64,000 nucleotides of DNA from the NCBI GenBank assembly GCA_911728455.2, contig OU452221.1, forward strand, positions 8,009,047 to 8,073,046, written 5' to 3'. Source of the stretch: Marthasterias glacialis. Lineage: Eukaryota; Echinodermata; Asteroidea; Forcipulatida; Asteriidae. Shown piece by piece: positions 1 to 14,200 of the stretch (positions are counted from its first letter, which is position 1; every line of letters starts with the position of its first letter). A program made the translations under genes and the position numbers. The notes under the pieces are model-generated. The model was given only the letters and a program-made list of their open reading frames with translations. It did not search any database and was not told the origin of the DNA.

Positions 1-1460
1 CTTGAACATTAAAGCCCATGGACAACATTGGTAATTGTCAAAGACCAGTATCCAAACCTTTTTTGCGAACCAAACTATACGAGTAAAACCTGTAAAAGTT
101 CAAGCTCAATCTGTCATCTGAGTCACGAAACAAAACAAACATTATATATTTTTACCGTTTTCAGACATTGGGATCAAAACTAATCACTTGACTCATTTCT
201 CATTTTACTCATGCCGTGTGTGTAATAATAATAATTTATTTAATTTTATATTGCACTCTCTCCAGAACCAGCCGGTTCGAGGGCTCATTACATTAACATT
301 CCAGTTACATTCTACATAAGAAAAAACGTCAGCAAAAAAAACCCCAAAGCGAAACACCTAAAAAGACAGAAAATTACATTGAAAAAAATATAAAAAATTA
401 AAACAACAAACAGTAAAAAAGATACAAACAAGTTTACAAGTGTAGTTATTTGCTATTGTGCGAGCTGCCATTTTAGCTGTATAGCAAAATGTCAGCTTTC
501 CCATTGGCTGATCTGGATAATATAGCCATGCAGGCAGTTATGTCACACGAAAGTGATTACAACGATTTCAATCAAGTAAGGTAAGGCGGTGACACCATGT
601 AATTGTCTCTAATGAGTTGGTGTGGCTCTGAAAAGAACGGATGGTTCAACAACTCGACGTTTCGATCAGTATGCTCTGATCGTCATCAAGAGAATATAGC
701 ATCAAAAAAACGATTTTGCATGGTGTATTGATAATGATACTCTTTTGTCCACAACTGACATAGAGGGCGTGCACAGCAGATGCAGGTGACAATTGAGCTC
801 AGCATTCTCCATGCTCTGTGTCTATGATCTAAACTCAATTAACGATGCTAGATCCAATTTTGGGCCGATTTGACCAGAGAATTAAGATTTAAGTTTTAAA
901 TAGCCATTCTCATAGATTCAAGAAAGTTACAAGCTTTCATTGAAGGAAATGCACGAAAAAAACCACCAATGATTAGTGGTAGATAATTAAAAACTAGACA
1001 TAAATTATTGTCGGGATCCTGACAGGAAATCACATCCATCTCAAACAATTATGTACAAAATAATTTTCCATGTAATATGTATTTTGTGCATTGTCAGTGG
1101 CATAGGCAAAGGTTTTTGTATGTTTTTCGTTTCAAAACAGCTTTGTCTTTCAAAAGTTGTTCAGAGAAAAAATTTGAAAAAAACAAAACAAAAATTATTT
1201 TGACGAAAGTCGGGCCATGCAACTTTAAGAAAAGAGGAAAGCAAACTCTTCCTTACCCGGTATCTTAATTCCAAACAATCAAAGGTATCAATAGCTGTGG
1301 AAAGACAAAAACAAAATTCACTCTAGTTAAAGATTTTTTTAGAAACAGAGAAGAGTTTTGTCAGTCGTAACCAAGGCCACTACTGATTTCTGTTTTCTGT
1401 TACGGTCGTCAAAAAATCACCCAAGGGCCATGTCACTCACATGAGGCAACTTTATACCGG

Positions 1461-1600
1461 CAACTAGGAGGCAACCAACCTCACTACCATGGGCAGTGCG
1501 TCGCATCAATACCTCTCGTCACTAACCCCCTGGTAGGGAAGCACTGAAAAACGACACTGATTGACAATGAAAAGTGACTGCTTTGCGCGCACATTTGTTA
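1461..1600 (+). repeat. Inverted repeat copy 1
   Basis: Similar, in opposite orientation, to 3778-3900. Shared blocks include CTACCATGGGCAG, GTCACTAACCCC and CTGGTAGGGAAGCAC. Confidence 0.85.
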
Positions 1601-1700
1601 AAAAAAATTGAGTGCTTGCAGGGTGCTTAGTTGTTTTGATCGGCTGCAGACTGCGCCACAGCACCTTGTAAACCGTTACATGGTGCTATGTAAAGGAACA

Positions 1701-1841
1701 GCAGCCGATTTCACGAAACTTTACGCAACTGCGTAAGTCCACTTGTGCAACATTTAGTGCGTAAGTTGGGCCATTTATGCAATAAAATATATGGCACAAG
1801 TAGGCTTACGCAGTTGCGTAAAGTTTCGTGAAATCGGCTGC
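1701..1841. mobile_element. Short inverted-repeat element (141 bp)
   Basis: Ends GCAGCCGATTTC and GAAATCGGCTGC are perfect complements, and the arms continue with ACGAAACTTTACGCAACTGC. Non-coding, in the intron after exon 20. A SINE-type tail (about 1885-1970, AAGCGCTATATAAGAATTGG) follows. Confidence 0.85.
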
Positions 1842-2066
1842 TGGTCTCATACTTCAAAAAGTAACTCTGCATACCTTGCAGGAAAAAACACAGAGTGCTT
1901 TGAGATGCCCATCGGGTGTGATAAAGCGCTATATAAGAATTGGGTATTATTATTATTATTAACACACATCGGTGTGGAGTAAATAAAAAAAAAACCATTG
2001 TCAATCCAAAAAACAATTTTGAGCCTGTGATGGTTGAATGTTGCATGTAGAATTGATCCTACCCAC

Positions 2067-2223
2067 CGTTTGGCTTGAAGTGATGCGGGAGGTCCTTGAG
2101 ACTAAATCCAAGGTTCTGAGCATACTCAGACTCACTACTCGTTGAGTACTGAACGGCCCTAGCCAGCAGCTGGTTTAGCACGATGGGTGTCAGTAACTCG
2201 GCAGGCCGCATACCTTGGGCAAG
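2067..2223 (-). CDS. TUBGCP6: TUBGCP6 coding exon 20 (last in window)
   Basis: 157 nt, acceptor CTTGACAG, donor GTGGGTAGG. Encodes RPAELLTPIVLNQLLARAVQ and LGFSLKDLPHHFKPN, colinear with GELLNPLVLNSVLSKALQ of vertebrates. It ends in phase 1 with no stop, so the gene continues to the left. I found no further exon in 1-2066. Confidence 0.93.
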
Positions 2224-5200
2224 CTGTCAAGCAAGTTAAAAGACGAGTGTGGTGTTACGTGTCGACGTAATTTGAATATCATTTGCTGTTCTTTAAGATG
2301 TGATAGTTGTCCATGTCAGTTAAGTCTTCAATCAACTACTCATTGTCTTGTTACAAGTTTTGTAAAAATAGATTTCTAACATCTATTAAACAGTCAACTT
2401 CATTTAAATTGACATCAAGTGACATGACTGACTGTTAAAATTCTAAAAAACACTAAATTGGCTTCTACACCTGGTCTTGAACCTGGGCATAATTAATTAT
2501 TAGGAATGAATGTGTGTCGTGGCTGAGCAGTTTAGTTCATCGGACTCAAGTTCTGATGGCTAAGTCATCAGGAAGTGGGTTCAAATCCTGCTTATGACAA
2601 TTGTGTCCTTGAGCAAGACACTTAACTGTAATTGCTTCAAATAGTAGAAGAGGCAGTTATGTTTGTCTCGCAACGGATTCATTTACCCCTCCCTGTTCTT
2701 AGCTGTGCTGTGAAAAGACTTGCGTCTTTATCTCTCCATGTTCCTGCGCATCGAGGCAGGTTTCTATCCCTTCAAAAAGTAGCCCACACCTAGAGTGGCA
2801 TTTGGGCTTTGTGATGGGTGAATTGCATAAAAAAACACAAAAAAATTACAACTTCTCCGACAGGGAAGGAGACTGATGAAAGGTACATGTTCCAATTGCT
2901 CGCTCCCACAGTTACACAGTAAACTTGTATGCGTTTGTCCTTTGTTTTGCATCAAATTTTAATACTTTCATCTTTATTGTTCACTAATTTCTTTAAATGG
3001 AGTATTTTTGTATCATTTAATGCTGCTAAATCTGTATTGCAATTCAGCCTGCTGGCTGTAAAAATCAGATTTTGAATAAACATAATAATTAACTACTTCA
3101 TTGGTAATTTACATCAAAGAATCAACTAACCGAATAATGCATTTCTCACTGAATCTTCACTGTTAAAACCCCTCCAAAACCACAATATCTGAAGTCACGA
3201 TATTAAACTAAAAAGCATAACTTCTCATTAAATGTTAAACCTTGTCGAATAGCTGATCACAGAGTGAGAGTCCAAATTCTCCGTCTTCCAGAAAGAGGAA
3301 ACTCCTGAGTGCCTCAAAGTGTTTGCCGATCCCCAACTCCACTATGAAGTAATCCAGTATACCCTGATTCACCAAACTGATCCTGCATAAACAAAAAGAA
3401 AACACTCACACAAGTGAGAACTGAGTAGGTGTCTGAGCAACCTCATTCCCAGGGGTGATCGATCTTGCCAAGCAATTTTTTCCCCAACATGCCTTGCTCG
3501 AGCATAACCCTCTGAGATTATGACATTTTAATTAGGCCTGTGGCCGATCCACTCTATGCGCCTGCTCGAAATGGTAGCCCGCAAAAGAGGCATCAATTCA
3601 AATTTCAAAGAGCAACTGGTCCCCTCTCATTCTTCTTTGATTTTCTGACCCGTCTAACTGTATGCAGATTACGGTGACCGTGTAAAAATGTGATTCACTC
3701 AAAGTGGGACCCGTAAAAATACTTGCATTTTGCCACAGGCATACTGTGAGCCCTATAAGCACTCAAACAATTTTAACAAGCGTGCATGCAAAGCAGTCAC
3801 CGTTAATAGCCAATCAGTGTTATTTTTCGGTGCTTCCCTACCAGGGGTTAGTGACTAGAGGTACTGATACAGCGCGCTGCCCATGGTAGCGAGGCTGGTG
3901 TAAGAGTACACTCATGGGAATAAAATCTGTTTTTGGAAGAAGTCTGGGTTCTTTGAAGACGAGCAGAGCAAACTGTTTGCAACGTCAAGACTCTACTATA
4001 AAAGCCTGGTTCTTCTCAGTACCAACCAACATCCCTATTAGCCTTTTTGAGATATGGTGGACAGTATAGAAGTACACTGTTTGGTTTGGGTGTATACCAG
4101 ACTGGTGTATATACAGACAAATTTACCCAAACCACCATATCTCAAAATGGCTTTATAGAGATATTAATTCACACGGTTGTTACCCCAAAATCACAAAACA
4201 ATTTTTGCCTTCCAGAAAAAGTTCTTAAAAAAAAAAATAAATAAACCAAACAAACACCTAAATACCATGTCATCTCTTTGTGGTAATCAAGAAATGTTCT
4301 TAGCAGTACTGTCTACAATAATCAGCTCTTTTTGAAAATGGGGCGCAGGTTTATAGATAGTAAGCTTCAGATTAAATGCCCAAAGTTGTACTGCATCATT
4401 CGATAGCCTTTACTTAAAATGAACTTTCAATTAAGAAACTTAAGAGCTACCTTCATTATTTCAATTATGATTAACTTTGGCCAAAAAGGAGAGGAGTGAA
4501 CCTCTCCTCAGAAACTTGTGGGCTGGGAAAGTTCCGAGTGGTACAAACAATCCAAGAAATGGTTTCTTGGAAAGGTCATTCAATTTCCTGTAGTAATGTG
4601 GGTTTTGATGACTAATCATAAATTGGAGTATTTCAAATCAGTGCCTCTAACTCACGCGCCCAACATTCCTGAGAACTTACTGAGCGAGTAATGGTGCCGT
4701 GACAGATCTCTTCATGATGATTGGAAGTGATTGGAGCTCCACTGCTTCCATACTCTCAGACTCCGAGGCCTGCAAGCCGTAATCTCCAATCTCTGTCGAC
4801 AATGGCATGAAGCCTGTGTTGGACAAGAGGTCAGGCATCGGGGGTTTGTCTGGAAGAAATAAACAATAAATATAATAAAAATAGTAAACATAATGTGGAA
4901 TGTCGTGGCCGCGCGTTCAAGACCGCTGAACTGAAGTTCTGTAATTTACAGAATGTGGGTTTGAATCCCGGCCTGGCAGTCGCAACATTTGTGTCCTTGA
5001 GCAACAGTACCCCACAAAGTTTTCTTTGTTCAATTTAAACCCTGGAGAGGGATTTGTTTTAAGCATAGGGATTATTAGAGCAACATAGGAAGTAACCACA
5101 TCGGCAGGGTCACATGTTTAAGTATGTGTCCATCTTACCTTTGACAAAGCAACCGTTAGGTTTAAAACTAACTGCATCAATTTTGAAATACGGAGAACTA

Positions 5201-8200
5201 TAAGTATCTTCAAGCAAACTTGAATCCTTGATTCTGATTGGTCGATCCATAGCAACAAGAGTGTGTTATGTAGTTATACTGCACAGCCCATATCACACCC
5301 TGTTCTCTAACATGCTTTTCTTATGCGCTGTTCTAACTCCCATTTGCAGAGTTCACTGTAAATCCAAAAGCCGTGTGTTTGCTTGAAGAGAAATTCATTA
5401 TCACACACGCTCTTGTGGAATACGGAAAAAATACAGAAATACGTCCAATATCCAACTTGGATATGTTGGATATGAGACGCAGAAGCCCTATATTTTTCTG
5501 TATTCCACTCGTGTTTGTGCGATAACTATAATTATATCATTCTGAGAAATGTTTTCCAAGGAAACTTACCAAGGATGTCAAAGTTATCCTGTAAAGGTTC
5601 AACTCCCTCAGCCATCCAGACAACCACCGACTGCTCTGCTGTTGAATCCCCACCGTCTCCCTCCTTGGTGTCTCCTCCCTTCTGCTCAGCAATCCCATGC
5701 CCACCATACATGAACCTCTGTGCTGTAGAGTCTGACGGATGATGACCGTGAACCACGACTGTCATTTTGCTTTCTCGGCCGTCGGCTGACTGCTTATCAA
5801 CACTATTGTTGTCGTCGGGGTACAGCATTGACTGTATTGTTGAATCTGAGGAGTGGGCGATCGGAGGCCTGAAGATGACAGTGCCCTCTATTGATCCCGC
5901 CTGCATGACCCCTGACCTGATGTCATGCTTAATGTAATGTGATTTGCTGACGGTTTGTGATGTGCTGGACTCCTTTAACGCACCTGGTGCTTGAAGGGTT
6001 TGTTTCTGTACAGCTGCTGGGTAAAGCATATCCCCAAGATTTGAATCACTAGGGTGTGCCCCTGAGGTGGGTCTTCCAAGGAGAGCCCTGTCCTTGATCA
6101 AGTTACTGTCATCTGTCGAAGAAACATTTTCCTTGGAGCTAGAATCCTTTTCAAGGTTTTCTTTGGGGTACAGCACATCCCCCAATGATGAATCCCCAGC
6201 ATGTCCATATGCACTTTTCGCAAAGTGACCTCCTTTCATGTTCAAGTCAGGTGGCGTGCTGTCTGTGACTGAAGGTGATGAGATGGGAGGTTCCACATTT
6301 TCCTTGGTGCTAGAATCCTTTCCAAGGTTTTCTTTGGGGTACAGCACATCCCCCAATGATGAATCCCCAGCATGTCCATATGCACTTTTCACAATGTGAC
6401 CTCCCCTCAAGTTCAAGTCGGATGGCCTGCTATCTGCGACTGAAGGTGATGAGATAGGACGTTCCACTGTTGTTACAGGGGCAGATGGCAACAAGGCATC
6501 TGGTAGAGGGGGTTTTGGCCTTGAAGAAGAATCATTTTGGCCAGATGGGATTACCACAGGCCGAGAATCATTTCCTTTAGGATAGAGGAAATCCCCCAGT
6601 GATGAGTCCCCAGCATGCCCATGGGTACTCTTTACCACTTGTCTCAAATCCCCTCCTGTCACCTCATTACCTCCCCCAAAATTAGAGTCAGATGGATGTC
6701 CATGCACACTTGAAGATTCATGAGCGGACTGCTCCACTGGTGTATTAGGGGCATACAGAATGCCACCGACAGTCGAGTTGGAGGGATGTCCAATGGCAGG
6801 TGGGACCGTTGATACCTTTGGGTCTCCAAGCATCTCATCAATGATATTTGAGTCTTGAGGCGGCACATCTGGTGGCATATCAACTCCTGTTGGTAGACTT
6901 GAACCAATCTGGATCAAGACGTCATCGACATCTGCACCAATCGATGACGCTTGTTCTAACCCATCATCCTCAACATGCTCTTTGGGTAGAAAGTCTGAAA
7001 TCATATAATGTCGCTCGGCAGGAGTTTCTGTATGAGTCTTAGCTTGGTGACTGACATCGCTGCCTCCACCACTGATCATCTGCAGTGTAGCCTCGATGTC
7101 TTCATTTGGAAGTTCCCCTGTTCCCAAGAAGTCACTTCCGACTGAGATCAGCAACTCAGGTTCTGGCTCTCCCAATTGTTTGACTGTAGGTGGGTGCTGT
7201 GCCCCAGTAGTTGGCTTCATCTGTGAGGATCTCTCTACTACTTGTGAACCCTGTTGGGAATCTTTTTCATGTCCGGCTGAAGGAACCTCACTCCCAGCTG
7301 GTCTATCAACACCCTGGTCTTGAGACACTTGAGTCCCTTTAGATGACGCAACCTTTTGACCCTCTATGCTCTCTGACCCCTGTTTGACCTCTGAACTCTT
7401 TATTGCATCCACTGAGCCTCTTAGTGGGACACTGCCTCGTTGTCTTACCACAAGTTCCTGTTGGAGTCTTGTCTCTTCTTGCTGGATGAATTCTGCGCGT
7501 ACCTGGTCTAGCTGATGTCGTCGGACACGCCACAGTGCTCTTCGTTCTCTGGCAGAAGCTTCTTCTGAGAGGGTAGCGTAGTACTCAATCACCTCTTTCC
7601 TGCATTCAAAAATATAACGCAGCAATTGTGATCATAAATACCCACTTTGTATAGAGTTTGCTACGACCTTCAAGGGCTCATGAGTTGTTATTTTTGTTTA
7701 ATGTCATCCTTGGAAATGCACCTTTGTGTCCCATTTAACCTTATTTTTAATTTTTATGTTGCCATTTTCAAGGGTATTCTGGTGCCTTTTTGTTTTTTAT
7801 GCTAATGCGAATTTCCATATTCATGAGCAAAAACTGTGATGTCATATCAGGCAGAAACATCAATGTTGCAATTAGTTAATGCACAAAAAGTTGACAGAAT
7901 TTAGGATATTTCGCTTTCCTAAACTTCCTTTTCTTTAGTGATTCGTTGTTGTGTTAGTTCATGGCAGTCAGCCAATGAGGAAACTCTTCTCACAAATTCT
8001 TTCAATAAGCAATTTTGAGGTTCTCAATTTCATGAATTTCAACAGAAAACCAGTGTGTCCATGAAATGTCATCACGGCAACAGCGCCCTCAGTTGTCCAG
8101 AAAAGCATGGACAATTTTAAATGTTTAAAGAAGTGCACTTTTCAATAAAATTGACCAAAAAGGGATGTCAATGAGTTTTCATACACTTAAGGGGATTAGA

Positions 8201-11200
8201 AAGTAGCACAAAATATGGCCCTGAGAAATGTTCACTTCACACAGTGAGGCGCGCGCGTGCAGTGGCCATAGCTGCTGTGGTGTAAAACACCACAAACAAG
8301 TGCTGCTCGGATGAGTGTATATCAAGTATAAATACTTGAAGAGGTAAATGACTCCATTTGGTATATCTTCAACATTTTGACGCCCCAGCGGGAGTCTGAC
8401 CTACATATGATGTTCCATACCTGACTTTCTGCTCTAGGTCGTACTTGGCCTTAGCCTCTCCTTTCTCCCGCTTGGTCAGTGCTTCAATTCTCTCAATGTC
8501 CTCCTGCTTCTCTGTCTCCTCAGAAAGAGCTCGACGCTGCCATAAAACAACTTATTATAATAAAATTTAACTTGGTGCTAAGTAAAAAAATACGATTATA
8601 GATTTTACATCCTAATAATAGTTACTAGTTCTTATATAGCGCTTTTTTACAATAACAGACCAATTCCCTTTATATTAGTGTCCTGGCCAATAATGAATGG
8701 TTTGTGGGGTTCTGGTGTGTACAGGTGGAAGATGATTCAAAAGACATGGTGCAGCATCGGAGAGGTCATTTAAAGTTTTATTTACAAGTGGGGCAGAGAG
8801 GGGAAATATTTGGGGAAATTGTGTCTGTGATGATACAGGTAGGAAATTTGGCCCACACTCAGAGTATGTCAAAAGAAAGATATTTGTCTATAGGGTCATC
8901 ACAGATTTGAATTTTTGAAAAAATATAGGTGGAACAACAACCAATTTTCAAAATGTTCAAAATGGCTGCCAATGCTTGTGATTCTACATATACTTTTTCA
9001 AAGGACAAATCTGCGATGGCCGTATAGCCAAATATCTTTATCATGACATACTCTGTGTGTGCCAGATTCCATGCTTGTATCATTAAAAGCACAATCCCAT
9101 CACCTACCTGCCGGACTATACAGTAAACATCAGGTGTATATTATTTAAAACTTTCTATTCAAGATGCCAGAGATATAAGTTAACTTTAATTACTTACAAC
9201 AAGATCTCTCTGCATTTGGTCTTTAAACTGCTTGAAAGCTTCTCTCTTCTTGGCGTCTTCTGCAACACGCTGTTCCTGCATTGCATCTGGAAAAATCAGA
9301 AAAAACACGGCAACTTTTAATCATGCTGGCAAAAAAAAAAAAAAAAAAAAAACATTTGGTAAAAATTCCCTAACACCCCGTCCTTGTATTGTTTCCCAAA
9401 CCTCTCCTCGTGCATTTTATTTTCTGATTTCTTTCCTGCAGGACTCAAGAGGGCACTGAGTTTACTTAGGAGAGCACCGAGTATAAAATGCTTATCACAC
9501 ACTGGTGTTGGGTAAAAATAACAATAAGTTGTTTGTAAAACCCAATGCAATTATTACATCTCGTCGTGTGCCTGGAAGAAGGACGTAACGAAAGTATGAC
9601 CGGCAAAAGATCGTAAGCGATTGAATCTGTGTTTCAAAACTGCTTTTCAAGAAAACTGAGGGTGAAAGTCTGGTCTTTTTCCTGCTATTTGTAAGTCATT
9701 CAGCAAAGTTAAATTCCACATAGGACTGGAAAAACATGTCTAGGGTGTAATTCTAGCGACATAATATACAGTTATGCCCTACTTTCTTCAAAAGAGCCTT
9801 GTTATTGCTTGTGACCTTCTGCCGGGGCAAAAGTTGTAATCTGTATGCCCAGAAAAAGGTCGTACAGACTTACGACCTTCTTCTGGGCACACCACGATCT
9901 ATTAAGATGTTGAGGTACCCGCTACTGATTACAGGATTCAAAATGGCCTCTTGTCACTGGGCATGCTTGGTGGTTTAGTGCCAGTACAATTTATCTAGAA
10001 TGGCAGGGGTCCTGGGTACATTTCCCAACCCAGTAGTATGACAATAGACCTGTCTATTGTTGATAAACAATCTGTGCTGATTGGCATGGAAGGCCAAATG
10101 TAGCAAAACATTCAAGTCTTATTAACAGACGTTGTGATCAAATTCAAGTTTTGCAAACTTTCTATTTGAAGAAAATACATCCCATTAATGGTTGGTTTGT
10201 TTCAAACAAATTCTTAAAATTTTTTGAATATTTGTAAACATTTTTGCGAACTGTGATTATCTGTTTTTGCTTTGCATTGATGGCTCCCAGTAGTTTCTCC
10301 ATCTTGATTGGCAAAAACTCCGGTTGTGGCGCTGCAAAAAAAAAAGGTATATTGATTTTGTTTCCTGCAGGACTTAGGAAAGCTCTGAGTATACAGTACT
10401 TATCCCACAGGATAACAAAAATAAAAATAGCAAGTCTGTCCTACACTTATTAATTCAGAGATAACTTTGATTAAATCTTAAGTCCTGGCTACAGGGAGGT
10501 AGGATGGGTGGAGTTGGATGGGTTGGCATTATTAGTCCAGGCTGCAGGGAGGTACGCAGGGTGGAGTTGGATGGGTTGGCATTATTAGTCCAGGCTGCAG
10601 GGAGGTACGCAGGGTGGAGTTGGATGGGTTGGCATTATTAGTCCAGGCTGCAGGGAGGTACGGTGGGTGGAGTTGGATGGGTTGGCATTATTAGTCCAGG
10701 CTGCAGGGAGGTACGGTGGGTGGAGTTGGATGGGTTGGCATTATTAGTCCAGGCTGCAGGGAGGTAGGGTGGGTGGAGTTGGATGGGTTGGCATTATTAG
10801 TCCAGGCTGCATGGAGGTAGGGTGGGTGGAGTTGGATGGGTTGGCATTATTTACCTAGGATTCTCTTGAGTTCATTTGCTGCAGCTTTCCTGGCTTTTGT
10901 CATCAACTCCTGCCTGGTCTCCAACTCCTCAAGCTCCTGAAGATAAGAAAGCAACCCCTGTTATAAACACTATGACAAATACACACTTTCGTCTTGACGG
11001 AATGTTTATTTTTGAGGAATGTAAAAGCAAAAACATTTTCCTCAGACCCATGTGGTATTGACTCCTTGCACCGACATCACTCACAGCTACAATCAAATTG
11101 CATGTGAAGTGTGAGGCGTAAAGCAATCGCCTCTCACCAATGTGTCCCTGGTTCGATTCTGGGCTAGGGCCTTATGTGAGTAGAGTTGTGCTTTGGTTCT

Positions 11201-14200
11201 CTCCTGTGCCACAAGGGTTTTTCTCTCCAGGTCATCCGGTTTTCCTCCCTCCGGAAAAACCAAACACTTTCGATCTCAGGCTGTGCTCCGTGGTCACATA
11301 TGGGTTGATGTGGCTGGCTGCCTAAGGCGCACTTGAATGCCTGCTGCTCGAACACAAGTAGCCGTGTCCTTCACAATTCAGCTTCTCAGCTGCCAGTAAA
11401 GATGATTAACCTCCCGATTTATTACTATATATTATTATAAAGATATTGTGCCCAGTGGCGTAACTAAGGGGGGGGGCACGTGCCACCCCCCAAGTGATGT
11501 CTGTGCCCGGGTGCCCCCTCATTTGAAACCTGGACTTTTGAGATTAAAAATTACCAGAGTAAAATGTTACATTTTGTAAGCTTTTATGTAGTAATTTCAA
11601 TGCTTTTTCGTAAACTATTATGCTATTTACACGCAGACAGTGTATTTGTTTTTACCTCCATGTCAGATTAGCTTATAAAAAATAGTAAAAGGCATAACAA
11701 GAGCGCTGAAAAGGGGCTGGTGTAGGAAAAGTGAATATTTTTAATTGGCCAGAAGTGTCCCCCCCTCCCCCCGCCCCTAGAAAAAATGGTGCACCCCCTT
11801 ATGCCCCCTAAAGTTTTACCCTAGTTTTGCCGCTGATTGTGCGTGTCTAACCAGATGCACACTGCACAATAACAGATGGGGAAACTGACTCCCAAAATGA
11901 CGCAACCAAGATTTAATCGTATGATGATGTCGGGTGAATTGGGTCAAGACACAGTAAGAGCAAATGTTGGTGAAAATTGATTAACTTTTGTCTTTTCCCA
12001 AGCACATATTTTTATATAACTCCTGAAGAGATTTGTACATGGTCACCATTTGTAAACCTGGTCATTTTCTATTGCTGTTTTTTTAATTTCTTTATACCTT
12101 TTCTCGTCTTGAGACAGTTTTCTGTCTGGCGAGGGCCTGCATGTGACCGACGTAGACACCTGTCCTCTTGGCGGAGTTATCTAACTCCTCTGCAGAGAAG
12201 GTCAAACTAATCCTGGGTATGGACACACCGGGATTACACAGAAAATGCTACACAGGAAGAGACAAGTTACAACCTCTGTTAAATGTGTGGCTAAGGGTTC
12301 TCCCCGGGATTGTTCAAAAATCTGTGGGGCAGTCTGGACCCCGATATTGCAAGTTTGGACGAAGCATGCTGAATTGAATCAAGTTCCTTGAAATGTTAGG
12401 TTTATGTTTCGTAAACTCTACTGTACAATTTGGGACATTTAAATTGCCTTTATTTCATTTTGTTTGTGAATTTGATCTTAAATTAAAAAATAATAATAAA
12501 AAATAAATAAATAAAAAAGTTATTACTTATTTATTTTTTCTATTTTTGCGTATCGGCCTGCAATTCGTGCTTATGAATTAACCCACACCATTACATAATT
12601 GCCTGATGGTTTTGTTGTGGATGAAAAATTTTCAAATATTTTACCTTGGGGAAGGAAAAAGTGAAAAAAAATAATAGTAATAAAATCTTTTTGAAAAAGG
12701 AAGCGGGAAGTGACAGGAGAATGGTTTATTGTTTTTTTCATTTGGCCTTACTTTGTCAGAATGTCACACATCAAAGAAAAACATTTGCAAATGTCTTGAA
12801 ATGAATCATTACGTAAAAGTCTGACTTTTTCAGGGTCGGTGAAACAACTCTGCAAAAAACATCTCTACTTGAATGAATTTCAAAAATCAATCCCATTATT
12901 CAAATTGGGCGTCAGTAGCTTACCTCCGGACAGCAGAGTCTCATTAAGTTGAGTGATTTTCCGCATACATAGATGTCATATGCAAGGTCCTTCAAGAAGA
13001 GAGGGACGCTGTCCTCCGCGTTATTGGACGCCAGCACAAAACCCTGCGTCCAGTAATGCTTATCTGCGGGTGGAAAATTGTACATAAATAGGGTTGGCTC
13101 GATCACTTAACAATAAAAAGGGTAAAGGGAATGGCGGATTCCCTTGACCAGATTTCAAATTTCACTTTGCAAATATTTCATTTACTTCAATTATAAACTA
13201 GCTTTGCACAGGATCTTGTCAATGTCATAAGACATACTGTTCATACTGATTTATTGTCACATGCAAAATGTACAGTGAAATTCATTTTGGTTTTGCGTGT
13301 CTAAAAACGTTTATAAAAATACACATTATGACAAATCAAAAGAAAAAGAGAGAAAAGGGACGGCAATAAAACATGTACGAAATACAATTTATTATATAAT
13401 ACGCTCGCTATATACTAAAAACACTGCTGTCGAATTAAGCCCTATGTTAAAATACCCTCATTAAGGATACGTACAGCTGTGGGGTAAAAATTCTTACTGT
13501 ACGATTAGAACCGGATTTGATGGAAACTGCACTCCTGTTAAGTGCTAGTTTCGCAAAGCAGTGCAGTTGTTAGCCTCTACGTTGCCTTTGTAACTGCCTT
13601 GTGCAATGATTAGGCTTTAAATCACTAAAGCAGGGCTTGAATTTGGGGGGGGGGGGGGGTGGATTCCACAAGACTGCAGGGCTTATACCTTAAAATGTTC
13701 ACTGCACCAGAAATTGTCTTACAAGACAAGAAACAAAATGAGGAAAAAAACCTTCCTGACACTGTTGTACATGCATTTAAAATGTTTGACTGTTTTTATT
13801 TGATTTTGGGGTGAACAAAGAAAAATTGACTGGAGCAGGGTTTGAACCTGTGACCACTGGCTTAACGTACTAATGCTCTACCAACTGAGCTATCCAGCCC
13901 TAATGCTGGTGGTCTCCCCAGTAGTCAATATCTTTGTTCGGGGAAGGGGTAGCCAGTCAGAAGCCATTCAACCGGTCACTGCTGTGTAGCCAGGAATCAC
14001 ATTCCATTATACGATATCATAGAGCTAGCTCTATGGATATAACCTGGCAAGCGGCAGCACGGGGATCTACCTTAAGGGTGATGCGACTTTTTATTTTTAA
14101 ACATCAAGCATTAAGGCATGTAAGAGAAGTTTCATCTGATTTGTCTTCATTGGTATCAAGTACACTTCATTACTCAATGAAATTGAAAGGTATTCATCAG

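Noticed and set aside
13805..13925. tRNA gene on the minus strand (GGGCTGGATAGCTCAG start)
   Set aside because: The anticodon and acceptor stems do not close, and the same sequence with the same tail occurs at 55415; it is a SINE head.
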